The notes beneath the pieces were generated by a model. The model had not been told where the DNA came from. It searched no databases and saw nothing but the letters and a program-made list of their open reading frames with translations. From Caprella mutica (Eukaryota > Arthropoda > Malacostraca > Amphipoda > Caprellidae), in NCBI GenBank assembly GCA_947561585.1, contig CANNZV010001035.1, positions 244,076 through 308,075 of the forward strand: a stretch of DNA of 64,000 nucleotides. Direction: 5' to 3'. Shown here in pieces: positions 14,301 to 21,793 of the stretch (position 1 is the first letter of the stretch; each line of letters opens with the position of its first letter). Position numbers and translations under genes: made by a program.

Positions 14301-14940
14301 GAAAGCATCACTTACGTCTCACCCTACCTCAGCAATGAAAGGTCTGGACTGGTGAGCCTGGGGCCATCCATGGTGAGGACCCGAGCAACGGTCGCACAGT
14401 ACGACACAAAAAGAACCATCACGACGGTCCTGGCGAAAGATAACGCCAAGGGTGGTAAAAAGTGTCAGCCTGGTAAGGCCCATCAGAATGACACAAACCA
14501 AACTTTGGTTGTCGATGAATTGGATGGTACTATTGCAGATACTACTACTGTATCTGATGGCAGTATTAGATCTACTGTAGATACTGCTACTGTATCTGAT
14601 GGCAGTATTAGATCTACTGTAGATACTGCTACTGTATCTGATGGCAGTATTAGATCTACTGTAGATACTGCTACTGTATCTGATGGCAGTATTAGATCTA
14701 TTGTAGATACTGCTACTGTATCTGATGGCAGTATTAGATCTACTGTAGATACTGCTACTGTATCTGATGGCAGTATTAGATCTACTGTAGATACTGCTAC
14801 TGTATCTGATGGCAGTATTATAACTAAAGCAGATACCCCTTCTTTACCTAGTACTGACGGTAGTTCTAGTTCAGATCCCCCTACCGTATCTAATGGTGAA
14901 GGAAGTTCTAGTTTGTTAGTTGGTGATGATGACAGAGTGG
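2082..14940 (+). CDS. RhoGAP gene of the ARHGAP29/ARHGAP45/GMIP family (partial, multi-exon)
   Basis: Overall gene model. The product would stimulate GTP hydrolysis by Rho-family GTPases and so dampen Rho signalling to actin. Order of parts seen: Ser/Pro-rich linker (2082-2309), atypical C1 zinc finger (5473 to about 6000), RhoGAP domain (about 6030-7160), and a low-complexity Ser/Pro/Gln tail (7160 onward). C1 followed directly by RhoGAP with this spacing is characteristic of the F-BAR RhoGAPs (vertebrate ARHGAP29, ARHGAP45/HMHA1 and GMIP; nematode SPV-1). The F-BAR part is not in the window. Exons and phases: 2082-2309, 5473-5606, 5950-6138, 6537-6721, 6793-6983, 7089-7446, 7623-7672, 7843-7970, 8862 to 9149/9323/9458, 9887-9941, 10576-11058, then 12304-12332 or 14251-14940. 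Reading frame is kept across all joins, the one unsettled point being the exon 9 donor. In an invertebrate this may be the single pre-duplication orthologue of the vertebrate trio. Confidence 0.9.
2310..2538. repeat. 15-bp minisatellite that begins at the 5' splice site
   Basis: Fifteen units of 15-16 bp, GTGAGTGGGGAAATG, starting exactly at the donor of the 2082-2309 exon. The exon ends AAAATG and every unit ends AAATG, so each unit regenerates an exon-end/GTGAGT boundary. Units 1, 8, 9 and 14 are 16 bp. The frames that stay open through the array are by-products of the 15-bp period. Confidence 0.95.
2539..2698. other. Short intronic spacer
   Basis: Contains one diverged copy (about 2567-2602) of the 35-bp unit that forms the array at 12508-12768 (GGAAGTTATGG, then CCATAGA). 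Nothing else seen. Confidence 0.5.
2699..3775. repeat. 29-bp minisatellite, about 37 copies
   Basis: The unit contains ACTATCAGGACTAACGTGC followed by TAGTAGTCAC. A second unit type carries CTAGTGTGATAGTAGTC and is interspersed. It contains the inverted pair GATAGT...ACTATC, so it can form small hairpins. The array ends sharply at GGACTGGGCTGCGAG. Confidence 0.95.
3776..4024. other. AT-rich intronic spacer
   Basis: No coding or repeat signal beyond short TTTAAAT runs (3877-3921). Confidence 0.4.
4025..4385 (+). mobile_element. Solo end of a 15-bp-array transposon (same family as 54557-55556)
   Basis: Starts GACCGGAAAGATGCCCACAG and continues with about seven degenerate 15-bp units (GGAAAAATGCCCACA type) to about 4150. 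About 230 bp of unique arm follow (GGTGTTTTAAATAAGAGCAT, then GTTGAAATTAAATTTTATAG). This arm matches the reverse complement of the right arm of the complete element, at about 55180-55556. No opposite end was found nearby, so this is a truncated or solo copy. Confidence 0.75.
4386..5472. other. AT-rich intron without recognised features
   Basis: No exon, RNA or clear repeat seen apart from a weak AACGGTAATAA repetition near 4660-4770. Ends at the acceptor of the C1 exon. Confidence 0.4.
5473..5606 (+). CDS. RhoGAP exon 2: first half of C1 zinc finger
   Basis: Acceptor TTTCAATTTCAG, donor GTAAGA. The exon enters in phase 1 and leaves in phase 0, giving 45 residues with the split codon. It encodes the first zinc ligands of a C1 domain: a His in THSFRKL, ten residues, then the CREC pair, ten residues, and the first Cys of the next pair (HGQEC). 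The spacing H-X10-C-X2-C-X10-C is shorter than the phorbol-ester-binding type (X12 and X13-14), so this is an atypical C1 as in other F-BAR RhoGAPs. It probably acts in membrane or protein contact and not diacylglycerol binding. Confidence 0.9.
5680..5878. mobile_element. Palindromic MITE (ATCGGTC family), intronic
   Basis: The left arm TTACGAATTATCGGTCGG is mirrored at the right end, the arms being about 80 bp each. The centre carries the GGTATCCATGAT palindrome found in several MITEs here. Other copies have TA flanks, so a Tc1/mariner-type origin is likely. The element nearly fills the intron between the two C1 exons. Confidence 0.8.
5950..6138 (+). CDS. RhoGAP exon 3: C1 second half and start of RhoGAP domain
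   Basis: Acceptor TTTGATTGCAG, donor GTGAGC, phase 0 to 0, 63 codons. It begins CGLTCHKKCLETLAIQCGHK, completing C-X2-C-X4-H-X2-C-X7-C. This junction motif is close to identical in vertebrate ARHGAP29 as I know the family. It then enters the RhoGAP fold: FGVDLTQHLEES, then VPHLILKCVREIDSRG, corresponding to the first helices and the residues just before the arginine finger. The ATG near the start of the open frame is not used, because the frame continues upstream through the splice. Confidence 0.95.
6139..6536. other. Intron between RhoGAP exons
   Basis: 398 bp of AT-rich DNA with no additional feature. Short CTGAAA/TACTGAA repetition is not array-like. Confidence 0.6.
6537..6721 (+). CDS. 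RhoGAP exon 4: catalytic arginine finger
   Basis: Acceptor TTTCTCAG, donor GTGGGT, phase 0 to 2. It opens with GIYRVSG; the Arg (codon 6546-6548) is the arginine finger that RhoGAPs insert into the GTPase active site. Then TRVEKLCQAFENG and VLKLYLRQLPEPLFTFRLY, the latter holding the conserved Lys and the QLPEPL turn of the family. All hallmark catalytic residues visible here are intact, so GAP activity is expected. The next intron is only 71 bp. Confidence 0.97.
6793..6983 (+). CDS. RhoGAP exon 5: helical core
   Basis: Acceptor TTGCCACAG, donor GTGAGC. The first base completes an AGA Arg codon. The product contains LVEQLKEIVAKLPPRHFDCL, then MLHLNRIASNSSVNNMPPSNL. LP.RHF.CL.VLMLHL is the standard RhoGAP helix, and the N..M.PSNL motif supplies the conserved Asn and the start of the NLGIVFGP motif, which is split over the next intron. 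Confidence 0.96.
7089..7446 (+). CDS. RhoGAP exon 6: end of GAP domain and Ser-rich tail
   Basis: Acceptor CTCAAAAG, donor GTGAAA. It begins GIVFGPTLLRTSEG, closing the RhoGAP signature. TRAIELLVHNAPILF is the last helix. The chain then turns low-complexity: PLVPPPGTQ, a Gln-rich stretch (HQQTLQQQEL), and a run of 12 serines encoded by a mix of TCC, AGT, TCT and AGC, followed by SRRNKDSVKR. The mixed serine codons argue for selection on the peptide and not plain slippage. A minus-strand frame over the same bases is a shadow. Confidence 0.95.
7623..7672 (+). CDS. RhoGAP exon 7 (50-nt microexon-like)
   Basis: Acceptor ATATTTTACAG, donor GTGGGT, phase 2 to 1. It adds SVGSSPKNKPSSNIIEQ. Supported by phase agreement on both sides and matched splice sites; too short for independent homology. 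It could be alternatively included. Confidence 0.7.
7843..7970 (+). CDS. RhoGAP exon 8: acidic tail segment
   Basis: Acceptor ACCCAATAAG (weak pyrimidine tract), donor GTAACT, phase 1 to 0. The product ENDWEFGPDSSDPFGERGPP, then ANVIVKTSLKDYTGIEK, is higher in GC than its flanks, with protein-like codon use. It resembles the acidic DSSDPFGE-type linkers of GAP and endocytic scaffolds, but no domain is claimed. Confidence 0.75.
8055..8233. mobile_element. hAT-type MITE with perfect 8-bp target duplication
   Basis: The ends CAGGGTTGTAACAATATGC and the inverse GCATATTGTCACAGCCCTG continue to about 33 bp of inverted repeat. They are flanked by ATGATGAG on both sides (8047-8054 and 8234-8241). 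An 8-bp duplication with CAGGG ends is diagnostic of hAT. At 179 bp it has no coding capacity. A second, older copy is at 37351-37526. Confidence 0.9.
8430..8838. repeat. 32-bp minisatellite ending just upstream of an exon
   Basis: About 12 units built on CATGATTATTGATCCTTTAG followed by TTCTTTATTCTT. The last unit ends about 23 bp before the acceptor at 8860-8861. The units are pyrimidine-rich on the + strand, so the array extends the polypyrimidine context of that acceptor. Confidence 0.9.
8862..9458 (+). CDS. RhoGAP exon 9: Ser-rich tail, possible alternative end
   Basis: Acceptor TTCCTCTACAG, phase 0. The open frame runs to TAA at 9456-9458 (198 codons), beginning TAFQPASSSDSLDVPEPHTR and containing a basic SFKGLQKLPL and an FEKFRRLTSEKH segment. 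Two internal phase-0 donors exist: after 9149 (AAT|GTGAGA) and after 9323 (CAA|GTAATT). Either would join in frame to 9887. The exon may therefore be terminal in one isoform and internal in another. No AATAAA was noted soon after the stop. Which end is used cannot be decided from sequence. Confidence 0.8.
   Translation, partial: TAFQPASSSDSLDVPEPHTRLRKSLSDNQPGSSTDSNSTSGGEKTGGVFRKKVSPTNSKSSSNVPGSTFGSFKGLQKLPLQNNQTKQQTKNKPSENVRRDSSSALTHPFEKFRRLTSEKHRSEVPAHPPIVTSPSAPNIPVHSSSQDSTDILQQVIEPPIKLNEKDQVVNSVRGSQILKCDRGKVSTECLDHFELDTF
9459..9886. other. AT-rich intron or 3' UTR
   Basis: Very AT-rich with no feature seen. It is either intron 9 or the untranslated tail of the isoform stopping at 9458. 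Confidence 0.4.
9887..9941 (+). CDS. RhoGAP exon 10 (short)
   Basis: Acceptor CTATTCCATTCCAG, donor GTAGGT. Phase 0 to 1, encoding PMSPTDRTSATIPSPIQQ. The phase matches the following exon (G + AT gives Asp). Ser/Pro/Thr composition agrees with the neighbouring tail exons. Confidence 0.65.
10150..10410. mobile_element. Dispersed repeat, possible Helitron end
   Basis: Shares with 49325-49640 a long diverged block: TAATCTTGTTATTCG, then TCAAAGATCACGGTCA and GAGTGCCCGTTCTAGTTCTG. The terminal CGAGTGCCC..CTAGTT resembles the CTAG-type 3' ends of Helitrons. The class is an inference; that the two copies are related is directly visible. Confidence 0.5.
10576..11058 (+). CDS. RhoGAP exon 11: long Ser/Asp-rich tail
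   Basis: Acceptor CTCATCTATTTCAG, donor GTAAGT. Phase 1 in, phase 1 out, 160 codons. It starts DSPLKSSETQQAPRGRIVAI. An acidic, phosphorylatable stretch follows (GRRSLEDVSRDESLENIAYS), then a short histidine/aspartate repeat (HDSAHDSAHDSHSS) from a 12-bp duplication, and TSVTVRGLSSVGATITSSN. No known domain. Phase agreement with both flanking exons supports it. The ATG upstream at about 10530 lies in the intron and is not needed. Confidence 0.85.
11160..11390. mobile_element. Small inverted-repeat element
   Basis: AGTAAGAGAATTACCCCGT at 11212-11230 is inverted at 11337-11355 (ACGGGGTAATTCTCTTACT), with ACTCC/TATAGTGGACTCC units (17 bp, three copies) just outside. Probably a decayed MITE. No target duplication identified. 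Confidence 0.5.
11391..11840. other. AT-rich intron
   Basis: No feature seen. Confidence 0.3.
11845..11990. mobile_element. Palindromic element sharing the common MITE core
   Basis: The centre at 11917-11943 has TTGGTATCCCTGATACATGC and its inverse. The flanks AACTCGTTATTTTA/AATAACGAGTT are inverted and differ from the arms of the ATCGGTC and Harbinger-like families. It is a third arm type around the same core. Confidence 0.55.
12304..12332 (+). CDS. RhoGAP alternative terminal exon
   Basis: Acceptor TTTTTTCCCCTAATTTCAG, a strong pyrimidine tract. Entering in phase 1 from 11058 it reads DNASEESSC then TAA (12330-12332). An AATAAA lies at 12485-12490, giving a plausible short 3' UTR. The product is too short for homology, so the call rests on acceptor strength, phase and poly(A) signal. 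The competing exon is at 14251. Confidence 0.45.
12485..12490 (+). terminator. Candidate polyadenylation signal
   Basis: AATAAA, 153 bp after the stop of the 12304-12332 exon and just upstream of a minisatellite. AT-rich DNA makes chance matches common. Confidence 0.3.
12508..12768. repeat. 35-bp G-rich minisatellite, about 7.5 copies
   Basis: Units start GGTGGGGCCATAGAAGATTG, then AGAAGGGGAAGTTAT. Purine-rich on the + strand. A lone diverged copy is at about 2567-2602. Confidence 0.95.
12769..13167. other. AT-rich intron
   Basis: No exon seen. The open minus-strand frame across 12717-12950 has no recognisable protein and ends within the G-rich array. Confidence 0.3.
13168..13296. mobile_element. 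Degenerate ATCGGTC-family MITE
   Basis: The right end CCGATAATTCGTAACTCACC and TTTTTTCTTATGATCGTAAG match the family arm. The left arm is diverged (GGTTCCACCTTTCCGACCG). Confidence 0.6.
13297..14250. other. AT-rich intron
   Basis: No supported feature. Short frames here lack protein character. Ends at the acceptor TTTTTCCATATGTAG. Confidence 0.4.
14251..14940 (+). CDS. RhoGAP exon 12: tail with in-frame 14-residue repeat
   Basis: Acceptor ATGTAG; the exon enters in phase 1 (G + GT gives Gly). It begins SVTSPIALQTAPKSDDESIT, then a basic central stretch (RTRATVAQYDTKRTITTVLA), then seven copies of DTATVSDGSIRSTV (14538-14831) and a Ser-rich end. It leaves in phase 1 through a good donor, GTGAGT at 14941, so the chain continues into a further exon. 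Codon use before the repeat is protein-like. The repeat unit is 42 bp, which keeps frame with any copy number. A minus-strand open frame over the same repeat is a shadow. Confidence 0.8.
14538..14831 (+). repeat. Coding 42-bp minisatellite (7 x 14 residues)
   Basis: Seven tandem copies of a 42-bp unit in the RhoGAP reading frame. The first differs at DTTT, the fourth has SIV for STV and the last ends IITKA. Copies are nearly identical at the DNA level, implying recent expansion; length variation between individuals is likely. Confidence 0.95.
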
Positions 14941-15657
14941 GTGAGTACGTTTGAGGGAGGTGACCTGTAAATGCCAATCTTTAGACTGATAAATAATACC
15001 TTAGTAGGTGAACTCCATTTGATATTTCCTTAATGCTGACTATTTGGGGAGCTGCCTGATGTTCAACGTTGTAAAACTTGGGACGTTCTTGAGAAAGAAC
15101 TATGGCTGTTATAGGATTAAGGGTAAATGATTTATGTTAAATAGATGAATGTTACTGTACATTTCTGTGGAATAACTGACTATTTTCTTTACATCAATTA
15201 TTGTTGTAGTAGGTTTTTGAAAAACTTTCCCTAATCTGGAATCAAGTCTAAATTTGGACAGAAGGATTGCAGTAAAGCATATCAACTTTTTAATGTATTT
15301 AACTACTTTTAACTAATTGAAAATTTTGTAAAGAGAGCTTTTAATAAGTTTTATTTATTGATGAATGATGTCTAAAGTACTAGTTTTATTTAAATATAAT
15401 CCATATTTATTCTATTGTTACCAAATGTTGATCTTATGTACTATATGAAAGTAAGTGTTTTTCATATCCATTATAATTCATTTTATTATTAATGAATTAT
15501 TTAGTCCATTCACCAAAGAGATTTAAGCTTTGAAAATATGAATAATGAATGAATAAAACATTGTCTATTCTGCATATTCGTATTTTTCTTTCGATTAGAC
15601 AGACTTGTTTAATTTTTTCATTCCAAAGAAAATTCTCCTAGGGTAGAATACAAATCA
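14941..15657. other. AT-rich intron start
   Basis: Begins with donor GTGAGT. If the donor is skipped, the frame stops at TGA 14952-14954 and AATAAA-like motifs follow. No other feature seen. Confidence 0.35.
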
Positions 15658-15845
15658 TCGATCAATTTCACATCTTCGGTCATATAAGAAAAAACGATAT
15701 TATAATTGTTATTTTATTTTAATTTTAATTGGTATCCATGATACCTGCATGATTGGTATCCATGATAATATAACAATTATTATAATATCGTTTTTTCTTA
15801 CATGACCGAAAATGTGAAACTGACCGATAATTCGTAATTTACCCA
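15658..15845. mobile_element. ATCGGTC-family palindromic MITE
   Basis: Arms ATCTTCGGTCATATAAGAAA and the inverse, with ACCGATAATTCGTAATTTAC at the right end. The central palindrome GGTATCCATGATACCTGCAT is partly duplicated (GGTATCCATGATA appears twice). Confidence 0.8.
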
Positions 15846-15902
15846 TATATGCAAATTCTCTACATTTTATACCTTAGTTATAATTAGATATATTTCTTGT
15901 TA

Positions 15903-16105
15903 ACCCTTTAATGCCTCGGTGTCGCATATGTGGCACAAATAATGAAAATTAGTATTGATTAAAAAAAATTTGGGACGATGATATGGAAAAAAAATTTGGG
16001 ACGATGATATGGAAAAAAAATATTTAAAAAAAGTTCACATTCAGACTCATAGTTTTAAATAAATTATTTACTTAACATTAAAAGGCGCAATGAATGTTTA
16101 AAAAA
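15903..16105. mobile_element. Possible TTAA-type MITE remnant
   Basis: TTAACCCTTTAATGCC at the left, then a tandem pair of a 26-bp unit (TTTGGGACGATGATATGG) at about 15967-16017. The right end (GGCGCAATGAATGTTTAA) matches the left poorly. piggyBac-like only by its TTAACCC start. Confidence 0.25.
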
Positions 16106-16487
16106 GGGCATTATATGTATTTTATTCTTTTAGTGTTATAAAGATGGTTAGATTGTTGAATTTTCTTTTCATATTTTATTTCATTTTATATGTTCAAACG
16201 ATTATTCAAACGATTATATCAGTTTTGTAAAAATTGTATCGCCACTTTGATAGATTAATTCGCGAAATAAAAATATAGTTGTTGCAAATTTCCGACTACA
16301 TTTCTGTTATATGATATCATATTTATTTTCAGTTTCACATAAAGATTCGTTTTCTATGACCAACAAAATGTATAGGTAGTGCAATTAAAATTAAATCGAA
16401 ACGATTAATATTTTAAATATCATAACAGAACATTAATTTTAACGATTACTAGTTGAACATAATTTGAAGTGTTTTTTAATACAAATA
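16106..16487. other. AT-rich DNA
   Basis: Nothing seen. Confidence 0.3.
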
Positions 16488-17176
16488 CTAGTTAAATTAC
16501 ATCAACAAACACTAGTTAAATTACATCAGCAAAGACTAGTTAAATTACATCAACAAATACTAGTTGAATTACATCAGCAAAGACTAGTTAAATTACATCA
16601 ACAAATACTGGTTGAATTACATCAACAAACACTAGTTAAATTACATCAACAAACACTAGTTAATTTAATTCAACAAACACTAGTTAAATTACATCAACAA
16701 ACACTAGTTAAATTACATCAACAAATACTAGTTGAATTACATCAGCAAAGACTAGTTAAATTACATCAACAAATACTAGTTAAATTACATCAACAAATGC
16801 TAGTTAAATTACATCAACAAATACTAGTTAAATTACATCAACAAAGACTAGTTAAATTACATCAACAAAGACTAGTTAAATTACATCAACAAAGACTAGT
16901 TAAATTACATCAACAAATACTAGTTAAATTACATCAACAAATACTAGTTGAATTACATCAACAAAGACTAGTTGAATTTCATCAACAAAGACTAGTTAAA
17001 TTACATCAACAAACACTAGTTAAATTACATCAACAAATACTAGTTTAATTACATCAACAAATACTAGTTAAATTACATCAACAAAGACTAGTTAAATTAC
17101 ATCAACAAAGACTAGTTAAATTACATCAACAAAGACTAGTTAAATTACATCAACAAACACTAGTTAAATTACATCA
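16488..17176. repeat. 24-bp minisatellite, about 29 copies
   Basis: Unit ACTAGTTAAATTACATCAAC plus AAAC/AATAC/AAGAC variants. One + frame stays open for 194 codons only because 24 is divisible by three. No upstream coding context, so not a gene. Confidence 0.95.
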
Positions 17177-17990
17177 ATACCCTGCAAGAGCTGGTAACTG
17201 TAAAATTACTCTTCAAATTAACGTCAAAATCGAAGCTGCTCTTTCCTAAATTTGACACTTGAAATCTCTATCTGTTATTTATTTCGCTTCTATATTTATC
17301 ACTGATAAGTCCTCTATTTATCTTTTCTTTTATTTAGTCAACATTAACCTAACTAAATAAATGCTGCTATGTTTTATTATACGCATATATCCTCACTTAA
17401 TATTCACAATAAATGATTTAATTTATTTACAATGTCATGCTGATATTATAATTTGTTTATTTCTTTATTAATAATTTATTAGCATATCTCATGCTTACTA
17501 TATTGCTGATAGCATACTAATCTTTATATTATATTTTTTAGTTCATTATACTACTATATGTTCAATTTTTCTTCAGAGTTTCGATGTGACTTGAAAAATA
17601 GTATAGTCATCTTATGTTTCAAATTATGACGCATAAAAATTTCGGTATTTTTATAGAAATGAGATTTTATTTGAATATAACAAAATATTCTTAATATGAT
17701 TTATTTCTTTAAAACCTATTATTTTATTAGCTATAAAGAATATAATATAATCTAAAAATACAGTAATAATTTTCTTATAATTTGTATATCTATTGGAAAT
17801 TAGAACTAAACTCATGAGCAGAAACCAGTGGAAGAAAAATAGAAGCCTCATAATCAATCAATGTGTCACCTACTATAATAATGCCACTAAATTCTCCCAA
17901 TCCCTACAACTCAAAGGTATTTCTAGCCTTCATTTATTGTAAGCGAATGATACGTGTTATTGGGACCCTTCACTCCTCTCTTCATAACTA
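17177..17990. other. AT-rich DNA
   Basis: Nothing supported. The minus-strand frame at 17651-17857 is low-complexity and unrecognised. Confidence 0.3.
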
Positions 17991-18236
17991 AACGTGTCCC
18001 TTCACCCTTCCCTTCATACCTCCACTCTTCCCTTCATACCTTCACTCTTCCCTTCATACCTTCACTCTTCCCTTCATACCTTCACTCTTCCCTTCATACC
18101 TTCACTCTTCCCTTCATACCTTCACTCTTCCCTTCATACCTTCACTCTTCACTTCACTCTTCCCTTCATACCTTCACTCTTCACTTCACTCTTTTCTTCA
18201 TACCTTCACTCTTCCCTTCACTCTTCCCTTCACTCG
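17991..18236. repeat. 20-bp CT-rich minisatellite
   Basis: About 11-12 units of CCTTCACTCTTCCCTTCATA, becoming 10-bp CTTCACTCTT variants at the right. A strong polypyrimidine strand. Both long + frames here are shadows of it. Confidence 0.9.
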
Positions 18237-18417
18237 GTTCTAGGTCCTTTCGCCGAAGATATGACAGTTTTTTTTTACCTTTTACAGTAAAAGTAGTTGA
18301 GTGTACATTTTGTTCCCCTTCCCCCCACAACCAAACCGCTAACCTAACCTCAGGTGGACTATACTCTTCATATTTATAACGTTTATTTTTTTTAAATTTT
18401 CGGCGAAAGTACCGATC

Positions 18418-18545
18418 ACCCCTTCACTCTTCCCTTCACACTTTAACGTGCTCCTTCACTCTTCATAGCCAATAACATAATATTCCCCCTTCCTTCTTCA
18501 TAGCCACTAGCATAATATTCCCCCTTCCCTCTTCATAGCCAATAT
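18418..18545. repeat. Short CT-rich repeat
   Basis: Three imperfect units containing CTTCATAGCCAATAACATAA then TATTCCCCCTTCC, related in composition to the array at 17991. Confidence 0.75.
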
Positions 18546-18682
18546 ATCCAATCTTTTACTGCCCCAATAACCTACTAGAATGAATAGGTTTAAAGCCACA
18601 CATCCACAACCATTTTAGGGTTAAATACCTTAACCCTTACGACGATATGGCATCAGATTTTAACTAGCCTTTCTACAGGTGT

Positions 18683-19190
18683 TTTAACCCCAGGGGCTCT
18701 ATCCTAAAGCTGTCTGTGGTGAATGGAAGAGAAGGGGGTGGCGTCCCTTGGGCCCCGAACTGTTGTAATTTGGATTATGAATTGTCTTTTTTCTTTTTTA
18801 TCATGTTCATCATTTTTTTTAACGCTACTTGCAGTTTTAGAGGATAGCGCTAGGGTTATGCTCTTCAACTACGAGGTCTTAGATTCTGTGTTAGGTAGAC
18901 TCGTAGGCGTAATTTACTATCACCTCTTCATTTTCCTCTTTCATCCGTGAGTGCAGCCACCGGTGCTTGTGTCCCTTTTCGTCGCATTCCTTTGTAAGTG
19001 ACTGCATTCACGGAGTAGCTATTCAGCCTCCTTGAGCATTGTCACCGACGGTGGTAGGTGACTTTGTTCAAGGAATCCCTTTCCTTTTTGACTTCTTCTT
19101 CCAGTTCCTTGTGCTAACTTTCCTTCAGACGTCAGAGATATGGCCTTTGGTTCCGAAGCAGACGTTAAACCCACACTAAATTAATTTTTG
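18683..19190 (+). mobile_element. Dispersed retroposon-like repeat (longest copy)
   Basis: The first part (GGGGCTCTATCCTAAAGCTG to about 18900) is shared in reverse orientation with 54775-55140. The last part, through GTAAGTGACTGCATTCAC to CAGACGTTAAACCCACACTA, is shared with 41233-41465 and 51035-51160. Copies share a 3' boundary near the GACGTTAAACCC motif and vary at the 5' end, as SINE/LINE copies do. No reverse transcriptase is evident, and the 18723-18950 open frame has no recognisable protein. Class uncertain. Confidence 0.55.
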
Positions 19191-20349
19191 GAAAAACGTG
19201 TTCGCGACATTTTGACGCTACAGTCAACATATCATGTCTGAAGACGTGTTTTTGGCATCATTTAGACGTCGCATGTAGGGCGAGAAAGGGTTCAGCATCA
19301 CCTTTTAAAATAACCATAATATGTTAAATTATTGTGGCTAATAAAATAAATGTGTTTTGTATCCATAAATCCTACATTTTACCAGTTGAAAATATCCAAT
19401 TTGTCAAGATTTCCTTCTTCCTCATTAGAATCAAATTTACCCATCTGAAAATATTTTTTTAGTTAATTACAAATATTCATTTATGTGCTTTAATGTTTGC
19501 AATTTATACATGTATATTATATACATACACCTATAAGTATGCATAGTAAATCAGTAACTATAATGTATATTAATTTTATATTATTTTTCTAAAAAATTAA
19601 CCTAAAATATGAAAATACTTATTTATAGATACTTTATATTAAAATGATTATGACTTCTATTTATTTATCTCCCTAGCCACTATACCTTATTGCCTGTCAT
19701 CTGTTTATACCAGAGGGTTCCTTCTATTGTAGATGTTTGTAAATAAACTCTCAGCATTGTTGTTGCGAAGTTATTACCCCTTGGCTGGCTGAGCCAGTCC
19801 CTCGCCATCAAGAAATGAAGCAACCAATCGATTGCCAAAGTCATTAGAGGAGCAATTTGCTAACAAAAGAAAGTAGCGAAGCGTCACAAGTTGAGGAGGG
19901 ACACGCAATGCATTCAATGAACCTCTTTATTCTTTGATGGAATTTCAATTTAGAGTTTTACTGGTGTATGCGTGCCGTCAAAATGCATGAAGAACCATTT
20001 GTTCCATTGCAGAAGTCCGAACGTTTTTATATGTTTATTGTTGAATGTCAGATAATGAATATAAAAATTAGCAGCATATTGAACAGTTTGTGCCATGCAT
20101 TTCTTTGCTAAAAATCTCCAAAAGTGTCCTTAAATGATTTGTGTATGGATTGATATCCAATAATGAATATTTGTCATTGTTGCTTCAAAGAACACTGTAA
20201 AGGAGATCTTGAAATATTTTATTGATGATTGATACTTCAAATTCACACTAAGCTGTAAAGCTTATAACTTTTATTGCGCTGAATTAATTTTAGCGTGTTG
20301 AAAAGATAATATTTATGTTCTTTAAATATATAGCTAAGGAAAGGCTCTA
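19191..20349. other. AT-rich DNA
   Basis: No supported gene or array. A GC-richer patch at 19735-19920 is unexplained. Confidence 0.3.
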
Positions 20350-21793
20350 GGACAACTGCCATAGCGGACAACTGCCATGCAACAAACTGCCATAGCGGAC
20401 AACTGCCCTGCAAGAAACTGCCCTGCAATATATTATAATTTTATTTTGGGTCAATTGTAATGCATTTGTATTGGAATTAATTTGATATAAAGTATAATAT
20501 TATTTTAACATGAAATTGTGAATGAAGAAACATATAAATTAATATTGAAGTAATACTAAATTTTCTTTCTTTGTTACAATAATTTTCTTTCACATTTAAC
20601 GCCTTAAATAATTTAAATTGACAAAAAGGTTAAAATCTTTTGATGCAAAACTTTCTTTTCAAACATTTCAGAATACAAAGAGTGAAAAAAACATTAAATT
20701 TACAGGTTAAAATTTTCAGTGATGTTTGTTTTGTGTCTTATTATTTAACTAAGAGTTGCTTTCACACAACACTGAGCATATGAGTTAATTAAAATAAAAA
20801 ATTTGATAAAACATATATCAATAACAGTTATTCTGATATTTTGACACTTTTCAAATATTTATAAGATCTGTAATGCATGGGTTTTTGATCAGTGGAAACT
20901 TGAAACAAAGTAACGATAAAAAAAATCAAATGTCAAAGTCACTTAAAAAAAAAAAAAAAAAAAAACTTATTAAAGTGTTCTTCGAAATATTTTTTTTAAC
21001 ATAGTGTCCACTTTCTAATCCTGAATCTAGCAGGAAAGTTATTTTTACAAATAAAAAAATATTAATTAACCCGATGAAAAATTATTAAATAATAAATGCA
21101 AAATCAAATTTTAACCTTTATTATTCCTTGCATTTTGAAATGTTCGACAAGAAAAATTTTGCATCTATAGATTTTCCCCTTTGGTTGTTTGAGGGGCTTA
21201 ATGCACATTAATTTTAATATACCTATTTTTAGAACTGAAGCAGAAAGAAATTTTATTGTTTATAGGGCTATTCATCTTTTTAATAATATACCCGATAATT
21301 TGAAATGTCCCATGTCAGATTTTAAATTTAAAACCGTTTTGAAAGAATATTCTATGAATAAATATAATGATTAATTTTAAGCTAACCCACTGCATCGTTC
21401 TTTTTATTTCTAGTTAGTTTAGTATTTTTATCATGTTTTAATTTAGATTGATGTATATATTTTAATGTCCCATAAGTTTGTAACTTTTCTGGATTTGAAT
21501 AAATAAAAAAAATGGGTTAAAGGCGAAATAATATGATTTAACTAACAAATAAATTTAGTATACTTCAACTTTCAATTCTGAATCTACCATCAATATTAAT
21601 TTTTATACTTCTTTATGCACAATTTCGGACTATACAATTAACATTCTTATACTTAATTTTTAGGTCAAGATGATAATACGCTTCACAAAAAATTAATTCC
21701 ATGAAAAGTTAAGTTTACTATAGCGCATTACAAATCCACCAAAAATAAAATTATAATATAGTGCATGGCAGTTGTCCGCATGGCAGTTATCCG
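20350..21793. mobile_element. Transposon bounded by inverted 15-bp arrays (family A)
   Basis: The left end has five units of GGACAACTGCCATGC type (20350-20430), followed by ATATTATAATTTTATTTT. The right end (21735-21793) is the reverse complement with two to three units preceded by AAAATAAAATTATAATATA. The AT-rich interior has no transposase but contains a nested retrotransposon fragment (21171-21512). See the related elements at 23889, 27946 and 54557. Confidence 0.8.
21171..21512 (+). pseudogene. 3' end of a non-LTR retrotransposon (reverse transcriptase C-terminus)
   Basis: An open frame of about 68 codons (21171-21374) reads IPIFRTEAERNFIVYRAIHL, then FNNIPDNLK and a short FKFKTVLKEYS tail. 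This is the characteristic C-terminus of jockey/CR1-type reverse transcriptases (R..YR...WN.LP..L......FK..LK). A 3' UTR ends in AATAAATAAAAAAAATGG at about 21512. Upstream is a stop at 21168-21170, so the copy is 5'-truncated. It sits inside the family A transposon and so inserted later or was captured. Confidence 0.65.

Noticed and set aside
14483..14977. 164-codon minus-strand frame
   Set aside because: Antisense shadow of the coding 42-bp repeat in the RhoGAP exon.
16464..17048. 194-codon Leu/Gln-rich frame
   Set aside because: Eight-residue translation of the 24-bp array, with no coding flank.
18723..18950. 75-codon frame with hydrophobic segments
   Set aside because: Lies in a dispersed repeat. 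The copy at 54775-55140 does not preserve the frame, so it is probably non-coding.
20940..20964. Poly(A) run as a retroposon tail
   Set aside because: The run lies inside the family A element without a matching retroposon body upstream; the retrotransposon 3' end is at about 21512.
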